From Gemmatimonadaceae bacterium (lineage in GTDB: Bacteria; Gemmatimonadota; Gemmatimonadetes; Gemmatimonadales; Gemmatimonadaceae), in contig DASXUN010000015.1 of assembly GCA_036504815.1 (NCBI GenBank), forward strand, positions 124,001 to 188,000: a stretch of 64,000 nucleotides of DNA, in the 5' to 3' direction. This document shows positions 29,362-37,785 of the stretch, one piece after another. A model generated the notes under the pieces. It worked only from the letters and a program-made list of their open reading frames with translations, searched no databases and was not told where the DNA came from. The position numbers were made by a program, and so were the translations under genes. Positions within the stretch are counted from its first letter, which is position 1, and every line of letters starts with the position of its first letter.

Positions 29362-29754
29362 CTACTGCGCCGGCGCGATCGACGCGATTTGGATGGCCGT
29401 TGCGCCACCGGCGGCGAAGGCCTTGCCCGAAATCTTCACGCGCTGCTCGGCGAACTCCTTCAGGCGGCCATTTTGGCCGTCACCCGGCATGCCGGCCGAG
29501 GCCGGGATGTACAGCTTGCCGTCGTCCGTGAGGATGGCGAGCGGCAGGCCGCGGTCGCCGCAAACCTGCGCGCACATGCGGTGATCCTTGCCCGTCAGCC
29601 CCTGCCCGAACTTGCATGAGACGTCGATGACCGTGCCGCTCACGGTGACGTCCTTGCCAGCGGGGGCTTTCATCATGCCAGTGCCTTGCGCCGTGCCCAG
29701 CGCCGGCAGGCCGATTATCAGCGCGCCGGCAACGATCCGCAGCTTCCGAAACAT
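29362..29754 (-). CDS. Exported cysteine-containing protein of unknown function
   Basis: 130 aa from ATG 29,754, preceded by AGGAGG. Signal peptide ends near LPALGTAQ. The mature part is a small beta-rich domain with VSGTVIDVSCKFG, KDHRMCAQVCGDRGLPLAIL and TDDGKLYIP; the three cysteines may bind metal or form disulfides. No named family recognised with certainty. Probably an operon with the TlpA-like gene 4 nt downstream. Confidence 0.7.
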   Translation of the reverse strand: MFRKLRIVAGALIIGLPALGTAQGTGMMKAPAGKDVTVSGTVIDVSCKFGQGLTGKDHRMCAQVCGDRGLPLAILTDDGKLYIPASAGMPGDGQNGRLKEFAEQRVKISGKAFAAGGATAIQIASIAPAQ

Positions 29755-29930
29755 GGTTCCTCCTGAGTGGTGAGCCGTTCTCGCCAGGTGGCCATCCGGG
29801 TAAGGCACGCAGGCGTCCGATGGTTCCGCGCGACGGTGCGCGCCCCTCATCGAAGTCAGCTCTCGACGTGCCGACGACACGCTTTCACCCGGAACGCCGC
29901 CGGCCAGAACGAACGCCGCCCGGTGCGCCA

Positions 29931-30269
29931 CTAGCTGGCCGGCGTCGCGAGATGCCGTTCGATGCGGGTCGTGAACGCCGCCACGGGCTGGGCGCCGACC
30001 ATCTGGTCCACCAGCGCGCCATCGCGGAAGAAGAGGACAGTGGGAATCGACCGCACACCGAATCGCTCGGCCGTCCCCGGGTTGGCGTCGAAGTCGAGCT
30101 TGCTCACGAGCACGCGCCCGTCAAACTGCCTGGCGAGAGACTCGATGGTGGGCGCGAGCGCACGGCACGGGGCGCACCAGCTCGCCCAGACGTCGACGAG
30201 GGCGAGCCCTTCGTGCTGTTCGATGGTGCTCGGGAAGGTCGCGTCAGTAACGGTGGTGGCGGCGGACAT
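29931..30269 (-). CDS. Thioredoxin
   Basis: 112 aa from ATG 30,269 with AGGAG upstream. Classic thioredoxin fold with active site WASWCAPCRALAP and cis-Pro segment RSIPTVLFF. No signal peptide, so cytosolic. It probably serves the adjacent thiol and peroxide stress genes. Confidence 0.92.
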   Translation of the reverse strand: MSAATTVTDATFPSTIEQHEGLALVDVWASWCAPCRALAPTIESLARQFDGRVLVSKLDFDANPGTAERFGVRSIPTVLFFRDGALVDQMVGAQPVAAFTTRIERHLATPAS

Positions 30270-30331
30270 CGGGTCTCCTGAAGGGTTGGCTTGCCCTTCC
30301 AAGACCACGCAACGCCGCGAAGTTCCGCGGC

Positions 30332-30877
30332 CTATGCGCCGTCACTCTCGAGCGGCAGGCGCACACCTTCCGCCAGGCGGTTCACGAAGTTGAAGTACGC
30401 GGTGATGGCGACAACGTCGTGAACGCCCTCGTCGCCAAGCCCGGCCTCTCGCAGCGATGCCGCATCCGCATCCGTGAGGCGCGCCGGCAACTCGGTCAGG
30501 TGAATGGCGAAATCGGCCAGCACGCGCCAGCGCGGTGGCATCGCCGCCCCGCGCGGATCCGCGAGGATCTCGTTGACGAGCGGCGCATCAGCGGTCAGCG
30601 CACGGAGAGCCTCTCCGTGATGATGCATTCAATACCGGCATCCGTTCACGGACGACACCACGGTCGCGATCATCTCGCGCTCGGGGCGCGTCAGCTCCGA
30701 TTGGGAGAACATGAGCTCCCGATAGAGGTCGAGGTGGGCCAGCATCGCCGCCGGTCGCGTGGCGTGCACCTTCAGGATGTTCGAGACCTTGCCGCGTGTT
30801 CCCGCGACGCGCGCGAACGCCTCGCGCAGGGCCCCCGTGGCGGTGCCGGTTTCGGGCAGTGGAATCCAGCTGGTCAT
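30332..30877 (-). CDS. AhpD-like peroxidase-related protein with in-frame UGA (candidate selenoprotein)
   Basis: Reading through a single TGA at 30,629-30,631 gives 181 aa: 82 residues, the UGA, then 98 residues in the same frame. The flanks read NGCRY-(UGA)-MHHHGEAL, exactly where AhpD-like peroxidase-related enzymes have the redox motif CxxC (NGCRYCxxHHGEAL). The UGA therefore replaces the second catalytic Cys, giving CxxU. AhpD-like selenoproteins with this motif are known from marine metagenomes. A bSECIS-like hairpin follows. The alternative is a recent nonsense mutation, but codon use and family residues stay intact on both sides. Confidence 0.7.
30601..30619 (-). promoter_or_regulatory. 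Candidate bacterial SECIS hairpin
   Basis: On the minus strand, 9 nt after the UGA, CACGGAGA pairs perfectly with TCTCCGTG around the loop GGC. The loop starts 18 nt after the UGA and begins with G. Both fit the published bacterial SECIS consensus (apical loop 16-37 nt from UGA, G in the first two loop positions). The codons involved (GGA, GCT, CGT) are unusual for this high-GC coding style, as if kept for the structure. Confidence 0.65.
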
Positions 30878-31005
30878 GTGGAGTCACTCGCAATCGATGA
30901 ATGGAAGCAGTGCTCGCGGAACCAATTTGCGTCGCACGGCCTTGCCCCGACAGGAAGGACTCATCGCACAGGCGAAGTTCCATCACTCTCAAGGAGCCAG
31001 GACCG

Positions 31006-31614
31006 ATGGCAGAACCCTATCACCTCACCCTACCACCCGTTGCCGCGACCGCAGCCCCGCCCGCCGTGGACGCCCTCTACGAGCGCTCGCGCCAGGCCAG
31101 CCGGATGGTGCCGAACATGTACACGTTCATGGCCAATGCCCCGGGCCTGCTCGAGACGTACATGGACGGATACAACCGCTTCCGCGCGGAGTCGGGCTTC
31201 AGCGCGATCGAGCAGGAGGTCGTCTTCCTGGCGATTTCTCGCGAACACGAGTGCGCGTACTGCCTCGCGGCGCACAGCCTCGTGGCCGACGTCATGTCCA
31301 AGGTGCCGCGCGCCGTGACCGACGCCATTCGCGACGATGCGACCGTCCCGGATGAGCGGCTTGCCGTACTGGCGAGCTTCGTGCGTCACCTCGTCTCCAC
31401 GCGCGGACGGCCCGAGGATGACCAGGCCCGCGCCTTCCTCGCCGCCGGTTTCACGGAACGGCAGATTCTCTACCTGATACTCTCCATCGCCGTGAAGACC
31501 ATCAGCAACTACACCAACCACCTGTGCGAGACACCGGTGGATGCGGCCTTCAAAGTGCGCGAGTGGGGCGTGTACCGCGCCGCGCAGGCCGTCGTCGAGG
31601 CCGCTCGCCGGTAG
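31006..31614 (+). CDS. Carboxymuconolactone decarboxylase/AhpD-like peroxidase-related protein
   Basis: 202 aa from ATG 31,006, preceded by AAGGAG. AhpD-like redox motif HECAYCLAAHS near residues 81-91 with both cysteines present. Typical helical core (EQEVVFLAISREHE ... FTERQILYLILSIAVKTISNYTNHL). Divergent from the candidate selenoprotein of the same superfamily. Probably reduces organic peroxides or acts in thiol redox defence. Confidence 0.85.
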   Translation: MAEPYHLTLPPVAATAAPPAVDALYERSRQASRMVPNMYTFMANAPGLLETYMDGYNRFRAESGFSAIEQEVVFLAISREHECAYCLAAHSLVADVMSKVPRAVTDAIRDDATVPDERLAVLASFVRHLVSTRGRPEDDQARAFLAAGFTERQILYLILSIAVKTISNYTNHLCETPVDAAFKVREWGVYRAAQAVVEAARR

Positions 31615-31640
31615 TCCGCGACCCCCTACGGTGGGCACGT

Positions 31641-31674
31641 CGCGAGGCTCGCTGCGGTCAGCGCGAGCCTCGCG
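31641..31674 (+). terminator. GC-rich hairpin after AhpD-like gene
   Basis: 12-bp perfect stem CGCGAGGCTCGC (31,641-31,652) with 31,663-31,674, extended weakly by GGCACG/CGTGCC outside. It lies 27 bp after the stop, with GTTCTCG following. Probable terminator. Confidence 0.55.
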
Positions 31675-31797
31675 TTCTCGTGCCGCTGGTCTGCGGCACG
31701 TCAATGACAAGCGGCCGGACCACAATACCCCTCAGGAGCGGCCCGGCGTGTCGCTGCTGCACGACATCAGCAACGTGACCGAAACCGACGAGGCAGC

Positions 31798-31980
31798 CTA
31801 CCGCGCCGCGATCAGCGACAGGTCCTCGACGAGACGCTCCACCAGGTCGAGGCGTTGCACCAGCATGTGCCGGAATTCCTTCGCGTCCGTGCGCGCCACT
31901 TCCCGCCGAAGCGTCGGCAGATAGTCGTGCAGCACGTCGTGGAGGTCGTGCGCCTCCTGATCAGTCAGGTGAATCTGCAT
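31798..31980 (-). CDS. Small hypothetical protein
   Basis: 60 aa from ATG 31,980 with GGAGGGACC-like upstream sequence. Entirely helical and charged (LTDQEAHDLHDVLHDYLPTL, EFRHMLVQRLDLVERLVEDL). No function recognised. About 45 bp downstream of the TonB-like gene on the same strand. Confidence 0.6.
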   Translation of the reverse strand: MQIHLTDQEAHDLHDVLHDYLPTLRREVARTDAKEFRHMLVQRLDLVERLVEDLSLIAAR

Positions 31981-32025
31981 GGTCCCTCCCGAAAGCGCGC
32001 GGGACCGCGGTGGACCGGCGCGCTG

Positions 32026-32721
32026 CTATGCGATCTGTCCCTTGGGTTTCTGGAGCCTGAACGCGAAGGCCTGCTCGACCAGCAGCCGCACGGGATGTCC
32101 GTCAATGCTCGCCGGCCGGTACTTCATCCGCGGCATGGCCGCGATCACGGCCTTGGCGAACGCCGAGTGGGTGGCGGAGATCACGCGCACCGTGGACATG
32201 TCGATCGTCCCCGTCGAGTCGACGACGAACCGCAGCACGGTGCTGCCCTCGAGCTTGCGGGCGGCCATCGCCGTGGGGTACTCCGGACCCTCGCTCGTGG
32301 GGTCGACGACGGCGATGGAATCGACTTCCACCGTGCTGAAGGCGTTGTCGCCGACGCCCGGCTCGACGGACTCCGACTCCGAGGGGAGCGGCGCGAAGAT
32401 GATGCCCTCGTGTGCGCCCACGCCCTGTCCGCCGGCGCCCGGCTGACCGTCACGCCAGCGCGGCGTCTCATCGCCGGTGGTGCGCGCGTCGCGCGGGGCC
32501 GATGCGCTCAACTGGCCGGGCTTCAACGGACCGATGTCGCGCCGCGCGGGATACAGGTACTGCACCGTCTCCTCGATCATGCCGGCCACGGCATTGACCA
32601 TGCGTTCGCCCGTCATCGCGAGGACGACGACCGCGCCCGCGTGCAGCACGACGCTCAGGCTCGTCGCGATTAGCGACCGCTGCGGGCGCTGCACATCTGA
32701 TAGTAGCAGATGCATGCTCAT
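32026..32721 (-). CDS. TonB-like protein
   Basis: 231 aa from ATG 32,721 (ATG 32,715 also possible). One N-terminal membrane helix (SLIATSLSVVLHAGAVVVLAM), a flexible Pro/Gly-rich linker, and a C-terminal TonB domain (YPTAMAARKLEGSTVLRFVV, FAKAVIAAMPRMKYRPASIDG). It likely transmits inner-membrane energy to outer-membrane receptors. Nine consecutive C residues lie just upstream of the start, where a ribosome binding site would be expected. Confidence 0.8.
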   Translation of the reverse strand: MSMHLLLSDVQRPQRSLIATSLSVVLHAGAVVVLAMTGERMVNAVAGMIEETVQYLYPARRDIGPLKPGQLSASAPRDARTTGDETPRWRDGQPGAGGQGVGAHEGIIFAPLPSESESVEPGVGDNAFSTVEVDSIAVVDPTSEGPEYPTAMAARKLEGSTVLRFVVDSTGTIDMSTVRVISATHSAFAKAVIAAMPRMKYRPASIDGHPVRLLVEQAFAFRLQKPKGQIA

Positions 32722-32730
32722 CACCGAGAA

Positions 32731-32739
32731 GGGGGGGGG
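32731..32739. repeat. Nine-base G/C homopolymer
   Basis: Nine Gs on the plus strand (nine Cs in the TonB-like transcript), 10 to 18 nt before the start codon. Such tracts can vary in length by slippage, or may be hard to sequence correctly. Confidence 0.6.
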
Positions 32740-32911
32740 CCGGTCGTGCGTCCTTCCCCTTACAGCGTTGCGCTCGCGGAGGTTTCCGTCAAGCCCCCGA
32801 ACGCCGCCCCGGCATGCGGCCAGCGCCCGTCCGCGGTACGGCTCGGGCGCCACCGCGGTATCTTACAATGATCCTCGGTCCGTCTCCCCCCGTTCCCTGC
32901 CCTGACGCCCG

Positions 32912-34225
32912 ATGCCCCGACCCGAGATTGACCTGACCACTTCCGCTCGCCTGGCGGGCGGCTCCCGGGTGTCGGCGATGGCCGCCGGGCTCGTCGGTTC
33001 CGAGATCCTCAAGATCGCCGCCGAGATTCGCGCCATGGTTCGCAAGGGCGCGCCCATCTGCAACCTCACGGTCGGCGACTTCGATCCGGCGCAGTTCCCG
33101 ATCCCCACCGCGCTTCGCGACGCGGTCACCGCGGCCTATGCCCGCGGCGAAACGAACTACCCTCCGGCCGATGGCGTGCTCGATCTCCGCGAGGCGGTGC
33201 AGGCGTATTACCGGCGCGAGCTGGGACTGAGCTATCCGCTGGAGTCGATCCTCATCACCGGCGGTGCCCGGCCGGTGCTCTACAGCATCTACCGCGCGCT
33301 CGTCGACCCGGGAGATCGCGTCGTCTATCCGCTGCCGTCGTGGAACAACAACCACTACGTGCACCTAATGGGTGCGCAGGGCGTGCCGGTGCCGTGCACG
33401 AGCGCCAACCGGTTCCTCCCCTCGGCGGAGGAGCTGGCACCGGCGCTGCCGGGGGCGCGGCTCCTCTGCCTGAACTCGCCCCTCAACCCGACGGGCACCG
33501 CGATCACCGCCGACGCGCTGTCGCAGATTTGCCGGGCGGTCCTCGCGGAGAATCGTCGCCGCGAAGGGACCGGTGAACGGCCGCTCTTCCTGATGTACGA
33601 TCACATCTACTGGCCGCTGTGCGTCGGCGAGACGCGGCACGTGACCCCGCCGGAACTCGAGCCGGCGATGGCGCAGTACACGGTCTTCGTGGACGGCATC
33701 TCGAAGGCGTTCGCGGCCACGGGCCTCCGCGTGGGCTGGGCGGTGGGCCCCACCGACATCATCGCCCGCATGGCGGCGATCGTGGGACATATCGGCGCCT
33801 GGGCGCCACGCCCGGAACAGTTAGCGAGCGCGGCCTTCCTCAATGATCTCGCCGCGCAGGAGGAGTTTCGCGCGGTCTTCATCCCGGGGATCCAGCGGCG
33901 ACTCGACGCGCTCTATCGCAGCCTCGAGCAGATGCGCGCGCGCGGACTGCCGGTGGAGGCGCTGCCGCCACAGGGCGCGATCTACCTGACCGCACGCATC
34001 GCGCCCTTTGGCAAGCGTACGGCCGAAGGGAAGCGGCTCGCGACCAACGAAGACATCCGGCAATGGATGCTCGCCGAGGCGCAGGTTGGCGTGGTGCCGT
34101 TCCAGGCGTTCGGTGTTCCCGAGGAGAGTGGCTGGTTCCGACTCAGCGTCGGGGCGGCGAGCGAAGCGGCGATCGCGGACGCGATGCCGCGGCTGGAACG
34201 GGCGCTGGCGGGATTGGGCGAGTGA
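32912..34225 (+). CDS. Pyridoxal-phosphate aminotransferase, class I/II
   Basis: 437 aa. Fold type I aminotransferase: ETNYPPADGVLDLREAV, substrate loop NSPLNPTGTA, Asp/Tyr region MYDHIYWPL and the PLP-binding lysine in VDGISKAFAATGLRVGW. Aspartate/aromatic-type specificity is likely but not certain. Its TGA overlaps the GTG of the next gene. Confidence 0.9.
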   Translation: MPRPEIDLTTSARLAGGSRVSAMAAGLVGSEILKIAAEIRAMVRKGAPICNLTVGDFDPAQFPIPTALRDAVTAAYARGETNYPPADGVLDLREAVQAYYRRELGLSYPLESILITGGARPVLYSIYRALVDPGDRVVYPLPSWNNNHYVHLMGAQGVPVPCTSANRFLPSAEELAPALPGARLLCLNSPLNPTGTAITADALSQICRAVLAENRRREGTGERPLFLMYDHIYWPLCVGETRHVTPPELEPAMAQYTVFVDGISKAFAATGLRVGWAVGPTDIIARMAAIVGHIGAWAPRPEQLASAAFLNDLAAQEEFRAVFIPGIQRRLDALYRSLEQMRARGLPVEALPPQGAIYLTARIAPFGKRTAEGKRLATNEDIRQWMLAEAQVGVVPFQAFGVPEESGWFRLSVGAASEAAIADAMPRLERALAGLGE

Positions 34226-37092
34226 CGCGCACGCTGCGACGCGCAGCGGTGATGGCGGTCGGGCTGGTCGCGGGGTGCAACGACTCCACGCCACCACTCG
34301 TCCCGACGACCTTTGACGTTTCTGCCAGCAGTCTCACCTTCGACGCGATCGGGTCGACGCAGGCGCTCACCATCACGGTGCGCGACCAGCATGGCGCGGT
34401 GATGGCCGCGACGAAGCCCATGCTGACTTCGTCGTCACCCGCCGTGGCGACGGTGAGCGGGAGTTCGCCGGCGACGGTGACCGCGACCGGCAACGGCAGC
34501 GCGACGATCACGGCATCCGCCGGTCGGGCGACGACGACCATTGCCGTGCTGGTGGCACAGGTGCCGGCCACCGTGACCGTCGCCGCGGGCAACGATCAGA
34601 CGGCGCGTGTGGGCGCGCCGCTCCCCGTCGCCATCGCGGCGCGGGTGGCGGACCGGCTGGACGTTCCGGTGCCGAACGTCAGCGTGACGTTCACCGCGGG
34701 CATTGGTAGCGGGACGATCACCGGATCGCCGGCACTGACCAACGCACTGGGCGTCGCGACGGCCGACGCGTGGACGCTGGGTACGACACCCGGCATCAAG
34801 TCGGCCGCCGCGACGATCGGGGCGACCGCCTTTGCCGCCTTCAACGCGACGGCAACCGTCGGACCCGCGGCGGCGCTCGCCATCTATGCGGGCAACAATC
34901 AGGTGGCGAATCCCGATGCGACGCTCCCCGTGCCGCCTGCGGTGCGCGTCGGGGATCTGTACGGCAATGCCGTGGGTGGCACCGTCGTAACCTTCGCGGT
35001 CGCCAGCGGGGGCGGCACGGCCACGGGGACGACGGCGACGTCGAACAGCGCGGGGATCGCGACCGTCGGCAGCTGGGTGATGGGAAGCGCGTCGGGAACG
35101 AACACGCTCTCGGCAACTTCACCGGGGTTGAACACGGTCACCTTCACCGCCTCGGCGGGGATCATGCCGGTGATCGCATCGGTGTCACCGACGCCCCTGA
35201 TTCCTGGCGGCACGATGACGGTCACCGGGACCGGGTTCGCCTCCACGATGACCGGCAACACGCTGCGGGTCGGCGGCGCGACCGCCACCGTCACGGGCGC
35301 GACACCGACGCAGATCACCGCCGTCGTCCCGTGCGTGCCCAGCGGGACCGTGGCCGTGACCGCCACCGCCGCAGCGCTGACGAGCAGTGCGGCGACGACG
35401 ACGCTGACCGGCACGCCGCAGGCAATTCCGGTGGGACAGGCGTTCGTGGCGAGCAGCGGCCTGGCGAGCCGATGCATCGAGCTCGCGGCGACCGGCGGCG
35501 CAGCCCGCTACCTCGTCTCCGTCTACAGCACCTCCACATCTCCGAACTCGCTCATCGATTTCGAACTCGGCGGGAACCCCGCAACGTCGGCCGCAGCCGT
35601 GCGACAGATGGCGTCGCTGCGCGCGCGCCGTGCGGCAGCCGCGACCGAAGTCGCCTCCGCCGACGTTGACCGTGCGCACTGGGCGCACCTCGAGCGCGAG
35701 CGCGCGCTCATCGAGGAGCTGCGCGCACGCGAGCGAGCGCAGGGCGCCCCGTTGCGCCGCCGGTCGCTCACCGCCGCGGTCGCCGTACCGGCCCTGGGCG
35801 ACCGGCGGGTCTTCTACTGGAACTATGGCGGCTGCGCCGACACGACGGCGCAGGTGACGGCGCGGGTGCTGTACGCCGGCACCCGGGCCATCATCTGGGA
35901 AGACACCTCCAACGCGATCCTCGCCAGCGCCAACACAGTCCTCGCCGACCGATACCAGCGCATCGGCCAGGTGTTCGACCTCGACCAGTACGACGTCGTG
36001 CGCACCACCTTTGGCGATCCGCTGCGCCGCGACCCGCAAACGGACAACGACGGACGCGTGCATATGGTCTTCACGCACCGCGTCAATGAGATCGGCGGGG
36101 TCGTGGCCTTCGTGACGAGCGCGGACCAGTTCGCACGCGTCACGTGTGCGGCGAGCAACTTCGGCGAGTTCTTCTACGGCAGCGTTCCCACGCAGCCTGG
36201 TTCGAATCTCGAGAGTTCCGCGTATCCCGACGGATGGTACAACTTCATGGGCCGGACGGTCGTGCACGAGGTGAAGCACATCGCGTCGATGGCGGCCCGG
36301 GTGGCCAACGGCGCGCCGTTCGAGCAGAGCTGGCTCGAGGAAGGCACGGCGCGGCACGCCGAGGAAGTCTGGGCGCGACAGGCGCTGCATCACTCCCTGT
36401 GGCGGGGGAACAACGGATACGGAACGGCCGCCAGCAATGGCCTGTATTGCGATTTCAATTCCTCGAATGCCACCTGCCTCGCCAATGACCCATTGCGACG
36501 GCCGAGCTATGGCGTGCGACGCCAGTTCAATGAGATCCGGCCGCGACTGCTGGAGCCGTGGAACTGGTCACCGTTCGGCGACGCCTCCGGGCAGAGCGGG
36601 AACGTCTTCTACCAGACCGCCTGGTCGCTCGTGCGATACGCCATCGATCTGTACGGCGCATCGGAGGCGGCCTTCCTCACCGCGCTCACGAGCTCGACGA
36701 CCAGCGGTCCAGCCAATCTCGCGAACGTCGCCGGCGTGCCCTTCTCCGACCTGCTGGGCGGCTGGACGCTCGCGCTCTACGCCGACGATTATCCCGGTCT
36801 CGCCTCTGGGTCGAACCTGCTGAAGTTCCAGACGTGGAACCTGCGCGACATCTACGGCTCGCTGAACACCGACCCGCTGTGGCGCACGCGGTTCAGCACG
36901 CCGTATCCCATCACGCCCACCCCGCTGCCGTTTGGCGCGTTCACGGCGCAGCAACTGGGAGTGCGCGGCGGAGCCAACGCCTATTTCGAACTCAGCGGAT
37001 CGGCGACGGCGGCGCAGGTGCTCAACCTGCGGGCCACCGGCGGCGGCGCGCCGTCCTCGCAGCTGCGCATCGCGATTGCGAGGCTGCAATGA
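34222..37092 (+). CDS. Lipoprotein with Ig-like domains and a HExxH metalloprotease domain
   Basis: 956 aa from GTG 34,222, which overlaps the upstream stop. The start gives a lipoprotein signal (RRAAVMAVGLVAGC). Two or three bacterial Ig-like domains follow (VSASSLTFDAIGS, ITVRDQHGAVMA), then an IPT/TIG domain (MPVIASVSPTPLIPGGTMTV). The C-terminal half carries HEVKH near 690 and a downstream WLEEGTARHAEEVWA, the zinc site of M30 hyicolysin-like gluzincins. Predicted surface or periplasmic protease. Confidence 0.8.
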   Translation: MTRTLRRAAVMAVGLVAGCNDSTPPLVPTTFDVSASSLTFDAIGSTQALTITVRDQHGAVMAATKPMLTSSSPAVATVSGSSPATVTATGNGSATITASAGRATTTIAVLVAQVPATVTVAAGNDQTARVGAPLPVAIAARVADRLDVPVPNVSVTFTAGIGSGTITGSPALTNALGVATADAWTLGTTPGIKSAAATIGATAFAAFNATATVGPAAALAIYAGNNQVANPDATLPVPPAVRVGDLYGNAVGGTVVTFAVASGGGTATGTTATSNSAGIATVGSWVMGSASGTNTLSATSPGLNTVTFTASAGIMPVIASVSPTPLIPGGTMTVTGTGFASTMTGNTLRVGGATATVTGATPTQITAVVPCVPSGTVAVTATAAALTSSAATTTLTGTPQAIPVGQAFVASSGLASRCIELAATGGAARYLVSVYSTSTSPNSLIDFELGGNPATSAAAVRQMASLRARRAAAATEVASADVDRAHWAHLERERALIEELRARERAQGAPLRRRSLTAAVAVPALGDRRVFYWNYGGCADTTAQVTARVLYAGTRAIIWEDTSNAILASANTVLADRYQRIGQVFDLDQYDVVRTTFGDPLRRDPQTDNDGRVHMVFTHRVNEIGGVVAFVTSADQFARVTCAASNFGEFFYGSVPTQPGSNLESSAYPDGWYNFMGRTVVHEVKHIASMAARVANGAPFEQSWLEEGTARHAEEVWARQALHHSLWRGNNGYGTAASNGLYCDFNSSNATCLANDPLRRPSYGVRRQFNEIRPRLLEPWNWSPFGDASGQSGNVFYQTAWSLVRYAIDLYGASEAAFLTALTSSTTSGPANLANVAGVPFSDLLGGWTLALYADDYPGLASGSNLLKFQTWNLRDIYGSLNTDPLWRTRFSTPYPITPTPLPFGAFTAQQLGVRGGANAYFELSGSATAAQVLNLRATGGGAPSSQLRIAIARLQ

Positions 37093-37709
37093 CGCGAACT
37101 ACGCGGATCGCGCCGATCAGGCATTTCGCGCTCGTCCCACTCCTGGTCGTGATGGCGCTTGCCGCGTGCTCGCCGGCGGTCGAGCGGCAACGCAGCATTC
37201 CCGCCGACACCGCGACCGCGCCGATGCCGGTGCGTGCGACCACGGATTCGGCGGCCAACGCGGTGACGCGCCCCGCGGCCGCATCGCCGCAGACGGACAC
37301 GCTCCGCGGGATCGTGGAACGCATCGGCAGCGAGCCGCGCTCGACGATCGTCGTGCGCGCGGCCGACGGATCAGCGTGCGCGGTGCAGTCCGCCAACGCG
37401 CTGCCGGTGGAGGGCCTCGAGGTCGTCTTCTGGGGAGCGCGCCGTAACGGCGCGACCGTGATTCCCGGCGTGTCGTGCACCTTCAGCGTCGAGCGTTACG
37501 CCGTGCGCGCCGCCGATGGCATCGCGGCAACGGACGGCGTTCTGCGACGGAGCGGCAACGCGTTCGTGATGGAGCTTCCGTCCGGTGCGTTCTCGCCACT
37601 GCGTGAAGTGCCCCCATCGCTGCGTGCGCAGGTCGGCGCGCGCATCTGGTGGGCGGGTCCGCTCGACCACGCGCCGGCGGCGTACGGCGTGCTGCAACCC
37701 GCCCGGTGA
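37089..37709 (+). CDS. Putative lipoprotein of unknown function
   Basis: 206 aa from ATG 37,089, overlapping the metalloprotease stop (ATGA). Lipobox at LLVVMALAAC, then a Pro/Ala/Thr-rich linker and a small beta-rich domain (TLRGIVERIGSEPRSTIVVR, PVEGLEVVFWGARRNG). Likely a partner of the upstream lipoprotein. No family recognised. Confidence 0.7.
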   Translation: MTRTTRIAPIRHFALVPLLVVMALAACSPAVERQRSIPADTATAPMPVRATTDSAANAVTRPAAASPQTDTLRGIVERIGSEPRSTIVVRAADGSACAVQSANALPVEGLEVVFWGARRNGATVIPGVSCTFSVERYAVRAADGIAATDGVLRRSGNAFVMELPSGAFSPLREVPPSLRAQVGARIWWAGPLDHAPAAYGVLQPAR

Positions 37710-37785
37710 TCAGGGACGGGACGCCAGCGCGCGCGTGGCCTAGATTTCGGCACCCCCGCGCGCACTGAGCGCTTCCAGCCGGAGA

